DNA of 64,000 bases from Adiantum capillus-veneris (Eukaryota > Streptophyta > Polypodiopsida > Polypodiales > Pteridaceae), in assembly GCA_014529385.2 (NCBI GenBank), contig CM043959.1, positions 88,947,529 through 89,011,528 on the forward strand. The letters are read 5' to 3'. The position numbers were made by a program, and so were the translations under genes. The notes under the pieces are model-generated. The model did no database searches. It had not been told where the DNA came from and saw only the letters and a program-made list of their open reading frames with translations. Of this stretch, positions 11,505 to 21,529 are shown piece by piece. Each line of letters starts with the position of its first letter. The first letter of the stretch is position 1.

Positions 11505-11523
11505 TTTTTGGCGCCGCTGCCAG
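11505..11523 (+). other. Element B primer-binding site (tRNA-Asp type)
   Basis: TTTTTGGCGCCGCTGCCAGG directly follows the LTR. It closely matches TGGCGCCGTTGCCGGGGA, the complement of the plant tRNA-Asp 3' end, with two differences. Confidence 0.8.
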
Positions 11524-11629
11524 GGATATGCCCTACACTAAGCTCGGCTAGCACTTTACGCTTCCTTGTGGTGCAATTTCTATCATAGGAAAAGCAGGGA
11601 AGGAGTGTGTGGAGATTTCTGTTTTTTGC

Positions 11630-11900
11630 GTTTTCTGCATTTGCTGTCAAGTTTCAATTTCTGCTATTGTCTGCGTTTTTTCAATTTCCGCAATTTTTGC
11701 ATTTTCAAGTTCGGCGTTTTCAATTTCTGCAATTTTCTGCATTTCTGCGTTTTTTTCTGCAATTTCTACAATTTCTGCAATTTCTGCGTTTTTTCTGCAA
11801 TTTCTGCAATTTCTGCGTTTTTTTCTGTAATTTCGTGCAATTTCTGCATTTCTCAATTTTTTGCATATCTGCGTTATCAATTTCTGTATTTTCTGCACCA
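11630..11900 (+). repeat. TTCTGCAAT minisatellite in the element B leader
   Basis: A degenerate 9-bp repeat (TTCTGCAAT with TTCTGCGTTTTT variants) fills most of this stretch. It produces repetitive FCNFCNF and NAEIAEI translations on the two strands, which I treat as artefacts. A second small array, (CCCAAG)n with CCCAGG variants, lies at about 12050-12085. Confidence 0.8.
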
Positions 11901-12404
11901 AAAAGAAAAAGGAAAAAAAAATCCCCGAAAAAAATCGGAAATTAAAAACGCGAGCGAGCAGGGCGCCGAAATTTTTCGAAAATAAAAAACGTGACTCTTA
12001 AAACGTACGGGTTGGTTTGTATAAAAGATAGATCGGGATCGGGATCATTTGCCCAAGCCCAAGCCCAAGCCCAGGCCCAGGCCTCAGTCCTCAGTCTTGT
12101 GATATATACTAGACTCACTCTTATATATATACCCTACTCCCTCAAGAGAGAATGAGAGCATGCGGGACAAGTCCTCCACTCTCCTCCTTTCTCTTCCCAC
12201 TTGCACCCTTAGACTTTCTAGTTTGGGCCTAGTTCCCTACTGGAAATTGACAGTTTTAGGGATTCCGCTTTCGACAAGACTCATCCTAAGGTAACAAAGA
12301 AAACATACAAGTGGGTCCCTAAAGCTTCCTTAGCGACCATAGCTAGTGCTAAAAAACAGAAGCCTTGTAAGAAACGTACCACTCGCTCCAAGAAAAGTAA
12401 GAAA

Positions 12405-12947
12405 ATGTTGCGATGGATCCCTAAACGACTATTGGAAGCCCAAGGCTACTATCAAGGAAATGATCAAATCTGGGTGCCAAAACGTAGATTGTGCTCTTAC
12501 CTATCACCTGACCCAAGTGAGCCCAATCCCGTAGCTCCAAAACGAATCAATGATCGTGGAAAGAAAAAAATCACAGAATGCTACACACCCGCTCCTGAGC
12601 TAGTTTGGGTACCAAAGAAAGAACGATTTGTTCCACCTAGCTCAGGAAGGGGGGAGTCCCATGAAGATTCTAGCTCCTCATGTAATACATCCATAGAGGT
12701 AAAAGCTTCTACACCGCCTCCATCTATAGTAGTGGACCTCCATGAAGCTACCAAAGAATCCACACCTCCCAGTGTTCAAGAATCACCTAATGAACCACTT
12801 CAAGTTCAATCCTGGGAGAGTACCTTACCACCCTTGCAGCTTGACAAGGCACCTAGGGTAATAACAAACTACTGGCAAAAATCCTCACCTATTACCAACT
12901 GGAACAATTGGTTTCAAAGGGTGACAAGCTCATTTCAAACGGTATGA
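12405..12947 (+). CDS. Element B frame with one WIP/QGYY-type module
   Basis: This is a 180-residue frame in the B interior. Residues 3-26 carry RWIPKRLLEAQGYYQGNDQI followed by WVPK, the same module as in the element A tail frame. A second WVPK occurs near residue 70, and the C-terminal half is Ser/Pro/Glu-rich. Codons upstream in another frame encode a further WVPK-like piece near 12310. The protein has no known domain and ends 1.6 kb before the 3' LTR. Sharing of the module with A suggests common descent of the two families or capture of the same gene piece. Confidence 0.55.
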   Translation: MLRWIPKRLLEAQGYYQGNDQIWVPKRRLCSYLSPDPSEPNPVAPKRINDRGKKKITECYTPAPELVWVPKKERFVPPSSGRGESHEDSSSSCNTSIEVKASTPPPSIVVDLHEATKESTPPSVQESPNEPLQVQSWESTLPPLQLDKAPRVITNYWQKSSPITNWNNWFQRVTSSFQTV

Positions 12948-14574
12948 TCTACCCAAGGAAGGGGGGAGTGTTTGTGGACATCCATCATTCACTTGTTTCC
13001 CTCTCAACCTTTTTCCCTGACCTCTCAATTCCAATCTTAGGGAATGTACATATAAAGCTTTATACTCACAAAAAAAAAAAAAAAGAGCAAGAGCAATTAG
13101 CAAACGAGTATGCACATTAAAGTCAAAACATTGACTCAGACCTACACATGTCACATTTGGTACAGTGAAACAGAAACCTATGCCATGAAACACCTTCGAT
13201 CCTCATCACTTGAGTGATGGAGGGTAGGTAAGATTGGTACGATAGGAGTGTTTCTGTTTTAGAGTTGAGTGATTAGAAAAGTTCTCTTTTCCCACTGATG
13301 TGCCTCCTAGAGGTATTGTTTGTGTTTCATAGTGTGTACAGGAGCGTGTTGCTATTGATAGGATTTGGACCTTCATGGAATCTTTCTCTCGTTCACTCTT
13401 CAAATCAAGCGCGACCATCGACACAAACAGGTGTTTCTTGTCCATTAGCATTGCCTTTATCTTTTTGCATCCATGTTTGTCTGCTTTGATTGTGATTGGT
13501 AGCATAATATTCAGCGCATTGGCTTAGTATCAAACATTTAATTCAATGTAATGTTTTGTCATAATCACTTGTCTAGGTTTAAAAATCAAGCAGTCCGACT
13601 AAGCTAGTTTGACCAAGCTAGGTGTTAGAGATCTTATCTTAATACCATGGGGAATGCCTTCCTAATAAACAATGGTTACTTAGGTTCTTAATCCGATTTA
13701 GGCAGCATTGTATGAAATGTACTAGGGCTTTCTAGTGGGCTTAACCCTATTGACCTTTAGCTTAAGTATTATAAAGGGAGTTTACTAATGTGATGAGCCT
13801 GGGGAGGGTAACAGTGTTATATGACCCCCCAAAGTTACAAAATTAAAATGATGAAAATGAACAAACAAAAAATCAAAGTGCCACAATGTAAAATTTTAAG
13901 CTAGAAGAGAAATCTCAGCTTGATTTGGTACTTCACTCACATGTATCGCCTATGGTACTAGAGCCCTAGAGGTTCCCAGTGTGGGCGCTTTTCCTTGAGA
14001 AGCAAAAAACCCAAGGCATACAAAATAAGCACACACTTCATAATTGAATCAATGTGAAAAGACTTTGGGGAGTCAAAGAAAAAGTAATCAGTCAGGCAAT
14101 GATTTCATGAGAAATTCCTTTTATGGTAGCTTAACTACAAAGTCTTCTAGGTATAGCCTCTAGTCAGCCCTCGAACATGAATACTTGGCTCTCGCGATTA
14201 AACAACTTAATTGACCACAGAAAATTAAGAAGCTTACCCATGGTATTAATATTCGATCTCTAGTGCTTTTCGACCGTCATATTAGCGACCCCAGACTTGT
14301 TTAATTTTCTACCTTTACATCTGTTTATGCATTTGATTACATTGCAATTTAATGTTCATTGCTATCAAATTGTTTGAAATTCTTTGACCAATCAATTTGT
14401 CTACCTAAAACTGCATATGCTTTTTAAGAGAATGCAATTACTGTGCCAATGTTGTTTGATTTTGCAGTGACTGAAGAAGGCTAAGGACATTCATCTCAAA
14501 TGCTCTTCCACCTCGACGAACCAGCTTCAACTCAATAGCTTCCGAGGACGGAATCTACATCAGGAAGGGGGGCA
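12948..14574 (+). other. Element B non-coding interior and polypurine tract
   Basis: No recognised frame. There is an A-rich run near 13069-13084, and AGGAAGGGGGGCA just before the right LTR acts as the polypurine tract. Confidence 0.6.
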
Positions 14575-14859
14575 TGTTAACCCTCACGGCACACGGACAC
14601 CCTATGATCTATAAACGTTGTATTATTTAGAGTCAGGTACCGGGCTTGTCGGACCAATAGGGAAAGGTAGAGTGATCGCCGATGAGAGGCGCACTTTAAC
14701 TTGGACATTCAAGGGATTAGTTGGTTAAGCATGGGCGCCCAAGTGTGAATGGGGTGAGCTCCTATAAAAGACAACTAAACCTAATTTTTACTCATTCTCT
14801 CATTTGTGCAATTGAAGAGTGCTCTTGCTCCATCTCCATCTTCTTCTTCTTCACCTCCT

Positions 14860-14892
<33 letters not shown>

Positions 14893-15142
14893 GAGAGTGT
14901 GTGTGCGATCGAGCATTACAAAGGCACGACGGCGGCGAAGCGGTTGAGCGCGGCACGACTGCAGCTTCTTCTTCATCGCGGCGAGGAATCCACCACGAAG
15001 GCGAGCGTAGAGCGGTGAGTGACACACCCTTTGTTCTCTTGAGCTTGCTAGTTTAGGCTTGTTGTGTGCTTGGAGCCGTTTGTGGCTCGCACACGGTGTA
15101 TTGGCAAGTCCCTTGCTTCGACAGTGCGGCAAGGAGCGCACA
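14575..15142 (+). repeat. Element B 3' LTR
   Basis: It matches the left LTR almost perfectly. TATAAAAG lies at 14763-14770. It is followed by the target duplication AAATC. Confidence 0.93.
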
Positions 15143-15245
15143 AAATCACTCATTGATTCATCTGTTGTATTTTGGACTACCCTCGAGTCTTGCGACCTTG
15201 GCAGTGGTTCTTCCCAATGATCCACTTCTTCTCTAGGAAATTCGT

Positions 15246-17164
15246 CTACTTTAATGCTCTCATCTTTGTGCACTGGGGGACTATCCTATCCTTCAATTCT
15301 GGTGGAGGTGGTTCTAGCAATGCTTGAGCAGTTTCAATGAGTTGCTTACACATTTCTAGCCTCTGCTTCTCTAGTTCGGGATAAGAATTGGTCATCCATC
15401 TTTGTTCTAAGGTCTGTCTATTTGCCAATCTAGCCTCATAAGCCTGTAAAATTGCATCTAAAGGCTCATTCACTTTGTCCACTAGGACAGATCCTCCTGA
15501 ACTAGCACTCTTGGGTGCTTCAGTTGGTTTGAGGGTTTCATCTTCCCTTTGATGTGTCTGTTGCTCTTGAGTTGTTTCCAACTCAGCTGTAACAGCCTTT
15601 TCTTCTCCTTTCTCCCTTTCTAGTCTCGCTTTCATTCTAATCCTTCTTTCTCGTCTAGAGTTTCTACGGCTTTTGGAACTCTTACTAGTCTCTCAATTTG
15701 TAGGCTTCTGCTCTTGCACTTTTGCTTGTGCTCTTGTGACAACGTTTACTGGAGCAACTTGCTTACTTTCATCTTCTTGTTGTTTAAGCACCTGTTCTTT
15801 TGCAATTGTTTCTTGCTCTGTTGTTGTTGTCGTCTCTCCTTTTGTTGCGGCTCGTTCTTTCTCTGATTTGCTGGTAGAAGGAAAGGTAACATGTGGTTGC
15901 ATTTTACCTTTAATTTCTTTCTTGGATTCTTAGGACAATCTAAAATCACATGTGTGATTGCACACTCATTAAAATATACATTTATCATGATATCATGGTG
16001 TGGACAATCCTTAATCAAGTGATCACTACTACCACATCTGTCACATGGACATCTTGGTTGTTGTGGAAATACTTGATATTTACCTTGAACTGGCCTCTGA
16101 TCTACCACATTTCTTTCTATTTGAAGTTCATGACTCACATATGCATTTCTAGCAGCTATGGGCTCAAGATCAGTGGTTTTCTTTTTCTCACTCGCATCAT
16201 TCATCTTCTTCTGACCATCTTCATAGAATTTGCAATTGTCAACTAGGTCAACTACCGCTTTGGTCACCTCCTCTAAGGTTGGTATCTTTTCACGTATAGG
16301 TCCTTTTGGAGATTCTCATTCCTAAGCCCTCTGATGAAGCATAGGATCTGAAGTTCTGGCGTGGTAACTCTTGGGTAGGACATCTAGCAACATATTGCTT
16401 GAAACGCAGTATTGCATGTCGCAATGTTTCTGTTTCGTCTTGTTTAAATTCCTGAATCTTAGGAAGGGTGTTATGTTTTATGCCCCTCTTGGTGAATTCT
16501 TGAACAAATTTGTCCAACATTTTCTCAATGGTTGTGAACTTTCTCCGGTTCAATAGTTCTAACCATGCTTGTGCATTGTCCTCCAATGTAAGTCAAAAAC
16601 CCTCATACTGCATGTGGAAGTCCTCTACTCGTTCTGCTTGTAGGACTTTCTTGAAAGCCGAGACATGGGCGTATGGGTCTCCTATGCCATTGTACTTTCT
16701 ATTTACCCATTTTCTTAGCTGAGATGGTCTTATACTTTGGGGTGCAAAGTATGGAACCATACTCCTCTCTGGTATCGTTTCCTCTCTCGTTATTGCTCTA
16801 GGAGGAAATCCAGGTGGTGGTGGTCCCCTCTTTGAAATCCAGGTGGTGGTCCCCTCTTTGGAATTCTCTTAGAGGTTCCTGTGTTTTGTGGATGTATCTG
16901 AGGTCCTTCATTGACCAAATATCCACTCATCTCTAATTTGTTTCGCGGATTTGTGCTTTCTACAGCTCTATATTCTCGTCCATACTTGTCAACAAATAAA
17001 GATGTCCATTGTCGGTCGACCTCGTATGTATAGACATATAAGAGCTTGTACTCTGTTAGCTCATCTGGGTAAGGCTCTAAGCAACTGTAAAGGTTGAATT
17101 GATTTCCATTAATATACCTATATAGTCCTTCACTTTCATGGTTATACGTCCAAACTCTCTCCAC
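15246..17164 (-). pseudogene. Element A gag region (capsid and zinc knuckle)
   Basis: In minus-strand order there are an N-terminal frame (16790-17164, Tyr-rich, then Pro/Gly/His-rich), a retrotransposon gag/capsid-type frame (16290-16586: AWLELLNRRKFTTIEKMLDK, FKQDETETLRHAILRFKQYV), a nucleocapsid frame (15746-16267) with a canonical CX2CX4HX4C zinc knuckle CDRCGSSDHLIKDC followed by a shorter ECAITHVILDC, and a Glu/Gln-rich coiled-coil-like frame (15246-15635). Together these fit gag of a gypsy-type element, which packages the element's RNA. The region is broken in several places. A short tandem duplication at about 16800-16860 repeats the CCAGGTGGTGG segment. Confidence 0.7.
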
Positions 17165-17339
17165 AAAATTGGTCTTTATGTACTGAAAGTTATGACCAAA
17201 ATAGTGAGATGTAATTTGGAAAGTTGCTCTATCTGATGTTTTTCCAAGTGGTCAGTTTGAGCCCAAAATTGGTGTGTGCACTCCTTAGGCAATGATAAAC
17301 CCAATGGTATACTTGGTTTCAAAAAATTTCTCAAAATTT

Positions 17340-18960
17340 TTTCCTCAGTTGTCTATCGCGATAGGCTCACCAAGTACCCCTTGCAGATGTCCAAATGCAC
17401 TCAAACTTTGTGTACAGGGTATAATGGGCCTTCTGAACCCAAATATGAAGTCAGATTTGAATTTTTATTTTTTTACAGTGAATTTCTGAGTCTATCGCAA
17501 TAGACTCACCAGAGGGTTACTGGGATACAGTTTTTCAACTGTTTTTACAAATTTGAGTTCCCCCTTCTCTTGAGATACTACTCACCAAGTTTCAACCAAT
17601 TTGGAATACTTTTCCTTTGTAACTTGCATCAAACAACAGTCTCTTTTCTGATCTTGTGAAGTAATCCACTTAGATGCACTTCCAATGCTCCAAATTTACT
17701 CAAATTTTAACCATAGGCTCACAACAACATGTAGAACAAAGCCCTAAGGTCAATTTTCAAAAATTTCATTTTTTGTGAAAAAGCCCCAGTCTATCGCGAT
17801 AGAATCAGCAAGTTCTTCAGTTTTGAAAATTTTCCAGATTTCTCTTCACCACTGTGTTCCCTATGCTCTGTACACCTTGCTCACCAATTTCCACTTGTTT
17901 TGGAGTTTTTCTTAGGTCTCTAACTCCAACTCTAAAATTTTGAGTCTATCTGATCACTAGAAAATAGACTTAGGATGACTTCCCAATGTCCAAAATCCAC
18001 CAAATTTTGTGTGTAACCTCCTGAGAGGCTAAACAAGCTATGCTCCCGAGGGTTTTGAAAATTTCAATTTCTTTGGCCCTGCTTTGAGTCTATCGCGATA
18101 GACTCAGCAAGTACCCCTTTTATAGGTCAAACTTGAACTTTGACTATACCACTGTGTTCCAATACCTCTCCTTAGTCCTCCTACCAATTTTTACTTGTTT
18201 TGGACTTTTACTTTGTCAATTAGACCAGATCTGGTGTTTTCTACAAGCTGAATCCTCTCAAATGGTCTTAGACCCACATTCTGATGTCCAAATGACTTCA
18301 AAATTTTTACGTGTCCTTGATAGCACCTTTCCAAGCTATGCCACAAAGGTTTTTGAAAAATTCAGTTTCTATCACTGGGTTCTTAGTCTATCGCGATAGA
18401 CTCACCAAGTATGTTAAAATGACATTTTTTTCAAATTTTCTCTTCACAGATGTGTTCCCTACCCTCTGTAGATCATGTATACCAATTTTCACAAGCTTTG
18501 GAAATTTGTTCAAGTCCCTTTAACAAATTTGTCTCTGAAATTAGACTCTAAACACCAGACTTGAGGTTTAGTGGTCAAGCAGGTGTCCAAGTACACTCAA
18601 TTTTTGGGAGCAGCCTTGTATTGATGTGTTTTTACCTGTGGTATGAGGGGTTTTGCCTGATTGTGAGTCTATCTCCAATTCACCAGTCTATCGCGATAGA
18701 CTGAGCAGAGAGCCATTGGGAAGTGATTTTTTTCTCTGTTTTTGGATAGTTTGGTTCCCAATGCCCTTAGAAGCCTATCCCCAAAGTTTCATTCAATTTG
18801 GACTTCTTTTCCTTTGGATTCAAGCATTTCACAGTTCACTTCCTTATACTCAGAAAAAGAAAATTCCCACTTAGATGCACAAGCACTGATGCAAATGCTT
18901 TGAAATTTCACATACAAGCTCTAGAGCATATGCAAAACAAGGTCTTGAGGTCAAACTTTT
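17340..18960 (-). repeat. Leader array of ~299-bp repeats centred on a CTATCGCGATAG palindrome
   Basis: A palindrome close to GAGTCTATCGCGATAGACTC occurs at centres 17358, 17497, 17796, 18095, 18393 and 18693. The last five are spaced 299, 299, 298 and 300 bases. The copy at 18085-18106 is a perfect 22-bp inverted repeat; the others have zero to two changes in the inner 14 bases. The sequence between is clearly repeated too (boxes like CTCTTCACCACTGTGTTCC and CCAATTTTCACTTGTTTTGG recur at similar offsets) but is much more diverged. Single palindrome copies also sit in both LTRs (6276 and 19965). The array lies in the element A leader between the primer-binding site and gag. Confidence 0.9.
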
Positions 18961-18989
18961 TTTGAAAATTACAAATTTGGTTTCATATT

Positions 18990-19048
18990 TTTGTTTTTTG
19001 GGTTTTTTGGGTTTTTTAGGTTTTTTAGGTTTTTTATTTTTTTTGGAT
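18990..19048. repeat. GGGTTTTTT / AGGTTTTTT simple repeat
   Basis: Five or so units of six T bases separated by GGG or AGG lie at the 5' end of the element A leader, read on the minus strand. It superficially recalls telomere repeats but the unit is not TTTAGGG. Confidence 0.8.
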
Positions 19049-19602
19049 TGGACCAAATCTGTGTTTTCCCCCTACCTTAAGGTCTCCAATGCAAAAACAA
19101 GCACTCAAATCGGCTTTCAAACAACCATTTTAGAGCACTTTTACCATAATCAGCACAATTCCGCCTTTTGTGTTTTCAAGCACATTTTCATGTCACAATT
19201 GCTCTAGATCAACATCAGATGTCCTACACTATCTAAAGTCCTACTTTGGATGGTTGAATGGTTGTTTTTGCTTTCTAGCAAGCAAACAGCCTCGTGCTTA
19301 CCTTTTGCGTTTTTCTTTGCGGTTTTTTTTTTCTTTCGAGTTCTTCACAACCATAACTTACAACCAAACACACAAACCATAAAACCTAATCTAAACACAA
19401 AAAAAAATAATATAACCATACCTCAACCTCATGGTGGACCACCTCGGCGAGACGCAGGCTCCCTGGCTATCCCTCAGTCAAGAGATCCGCTCTCTGACTT
19501 CCCACTAAGAAGGCAAATGGTGACAACACTCTAGAAAACTCTAGAGAAACGCTATACTATCAAACACAAGTGATGCGGTCTACGCTATTTTAGGCGCTTC
19601 GT

Positions 19603-19620
19603 CCCCGGAAACGGCACCAA
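19603..19620 (-). other. Element A primer-binding site (tRNA-Asp type)
   Basis: The plus strand reads CCCCGGAAACGGCACCAA just before the right LTR. Its complement TTGGTGCCGTTTCCGGGG matches the tRNA-Asp primer-binding sequence TGGCGCCGTTGCCGGGG with two differences. Confidence 0.8.
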
Positions 19621-20641
19621 TGTTAGCGGGTACGCCGCGACGGACGATGGAGCACAGCGAGAACACAGACCAAAAAACTGTCAATCCGAGGACGTAGCTG
19701 ATCCGACTAGGGCATGGAGGCAATCTCTGGGTTGTCAACCCTGAGCTAGACACGAACAACACTCTACAATCACTAATCCTACCACAACACTACCATAAAG
19801 CAAATAAACAGACAACGCATCCTACGAAACACTACAAGCTTGAAACAGTCTCAAATCGTATCGGAATGACTCGAAATCGGAGGGCAAGACTCACAAGGAC
19901 ATATCCTATATGGCCAAACACCTAAACCCTGAAAACCATAACTGTAAGACCTCTAATCGCTATCGCGATAAACTCAAAACAGTAATTTCCAAAGTGTCCG
20001 GAACTGATCTACAAAGACATCAACACGAAGAGCTTCTCGCCCTGATTCTAACGACTACTCGATCATTCAGAACGAATGTCGTTTGAGGTACTTACGACCA
20101 AATATAGCTCGTAGCAGGCGGGCTCGTGATGTGGTCCTCGGCTTGCATTGCTTGCGTCGACGCGGAGAGCTCCTCGATGCCAACACGCTCCTACTCTCAT
20201 ATTTGCAATGTGATTAGTGTGCGCGATGGTGTGTGTACGTGAAGCTCACTATTGTGTGCTGCAGAACCCACGACTGTATATTAATTGAGATAACGTAATG
20301 TGTTTTTTAGAAAGCCTTAGGTTTCAACTTATATACCAAGCCTTCAAACCTAATGTCCGGCCAAATGACTTCAATTGTCCTAGGCTTCTACAGAGCTTAA
20401 TTACAAGAAACTGAGTTGGTTTTACTCATTATACAAGTATCTGCGGCCAAAATACAAGTGCCGATTTAAAATATGAGGTTCCCGTAAACATTACAAAAGT
20501 GGCCGTAATGGCTCAAAATAATAATAACGGGATATTCAATGACATCCATGAACTCGTATCTTCATGTTGCAGCATCCATCTTCATCTTCATTACTTCATC
20601 ACCATCTTCATGTGGAATCTTTATAGAATCTTTGACGAATC
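19621..20641 (-). repeat. Element A 5' LTR (right)
   Basis: It matches 5932-6953 and starts TGTTAGCGGG on the plus strand. Similarity ends at about 20641, where the decayed coding-like sequence begins. Confidence 0.9.
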
Positions 20642-21010
20642 ATACATCCGAGGAGCCCATAATTTTCTTTGCCATTTTGTGGCACCTCTCTTGCACGTAA
20701 GGCAACTCCGTAGCCAAGAGGGACTGCGCTATGCTTGAGGGTCAATTGAGCCAAGAGAAGCATATATCCCCCCTATTTGGGCAAGCACTTTGCCATGGAA
20801 GATAATGCAAAATGTTGTGTATACAAGGGATCTACGCACTATGAACACAAGATGTGCAGTTTGGGCAATGGTGCATAAACAAAAAACCTTGCTCAAAGCT
20901 TTCAACAACCATGTCATGAAATGGCTCGGGAATAAACTCATTGTGTACAATGGAAACATTGTCAGGGGGAGTTTTTCTATGCAATGTGCAAGGGAAGACT
21001 AAGGTCCAAA
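20642..21010 (+). pseudogene. Decayed coding-like region right of element A
   Basis: A 70-residue plus-strand frame at 20790-21002 has protein-like composition (NVVYTRDLRTMNTRCAVWAM, FNNHVMKWLGNKLIVYNGNI). A second short piece at 20642-20738 ends LLHVRQLRSQEGLRYA. Stops separate the pieces. Given its position and strand it may continue the region at 4740-5931 that element A interrupts; this is inference. No family recognised. Confidence 0.35.
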
Positions 21011-21529
21011 GGCCATCTGCTTGCCGCATATCCATGTTGCAAACTTATCAACCTTTAGGGTGAAAGCTTGTTAACCTGTCATGCTTTTTCATGTCCCGGA
21101 CAATGCTAACTAGCACAATTTTGACATATGCTAACCAGTACAATAACTTGAGCTACATCTCCAAGATCCATGACATATAATATATCAATAGAAAGCACTT
21201 GAAACAAGGAATCCAAATGTACAACCTCCAACAAATTTTGATATTATTTATAAAAAAATTTACCGGACGCCCAACTTTTTGAAGATGTGCTAACTTGAAA
21301 CTGCTAACTAGCACAAAAAGCGCGACAAGTTAACATGTTTTCACCCTTCAAGACATCCTATCATAAACCAATTAAGGGTAAGACAATTAAGGTTAGTAAA
21401 AACAACCTTAAAAGTAGGGTAGAGTTTACCTCGTGCTCCTTGTCCTCCTCCTCCCTATTTCCCTTCCATCCAAGTCGATGCTTGATTTCATTGCATCCAC
21501 GAGCTTTGGCTCATTAGAGGGGGGGTTCT

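Larger units (their letters stand above)
10940..15142 (+). mobile_element. Element B: young non-autonomous LTR element nested in A (fossil)
   Basis: Two near-identical LTRs (10940-11504 and 14575-15142) flank a 3-kb interior. The 5-bp duplication AAATC lies on both sides (10935-10939 and 15143-15147). A tRNA-Asp-type primer-binding site (TGGCGCCGCTGCCAGGGA) follows the left LTR and a polypurine tract (AGGAAGGGGGGCA) precedes the right one. By hand count the LTRs differ at about five or six substitutions plus small repeat-length changes in about 565 bases, so insertion was recent. The interior has no gag, protease, reverse transcriptase or integrase that I can recognise. Its only notable frame shares a protein module with element A. 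It is probably a non-autonomous relative mobilised by another tRNA-Asp-primed element. Confidence 0.93.
5932..20641 (-). mobile_element. Element A: large gypsy-type LTR element without visible RT or integrase (fossil)
   Basis: Long direct repeats (5932-7001 and 19621-20641) flank an interior read on the minus strand. A primer-binding site like that of tRNA-Asp elements abuts the right LTR and a purine-rich tract (complement of CTCAACCCCTCCG) abuts the left LTR, which fixes the orientation. In order, the interior has a 2.4-kb leader with a palindrome-centred repeat array, gag with zinc knuckles, an aspartic protease, and a long tail frame with repeated WIP-type modules. I find no reverse transcriptase, RNase H or integrase, so it probably depended on a partner. 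Element B lies between gag and protease. The LTRs differ at about 5% of positions over 375 bases counted by hand. Similarity between the LTRs stops about 50 bases short of the outer right edge, so no target duplication can be read. The coding parts are broken in several places. Use of tRNA-Asp suggests affinity to the Tat/Athila side of gypsy. Confidence 0.85.

Noticed and set aside
11566-11985. Long frames of FCNF- and NAEI-type repeats on both strands
   Set aside because: They are translations of the TTCTGCAAT minisatellite in the element B leader, open in several frames at once.
17340-18960. CRISPR-like array
   Set aside because: The spacing is about 299 bases and the intervening sequence is itself repeated, not unique spacers; the context is a plant retroelement leader.
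18990-19048. Telomere-like GGGTTTTTT / AGGTTTTTT repeats
   Set aside because: The unit has six T bases and is only a few copies long. It lies inside the element A leader and does not match the plant telomere unit TTTAGGG.
5927-20646. Target-site duplication for element A
   Set aside because: GAAAC at the left edge has no match at the right edge, because LTR similarity ends short of the expected outer border.
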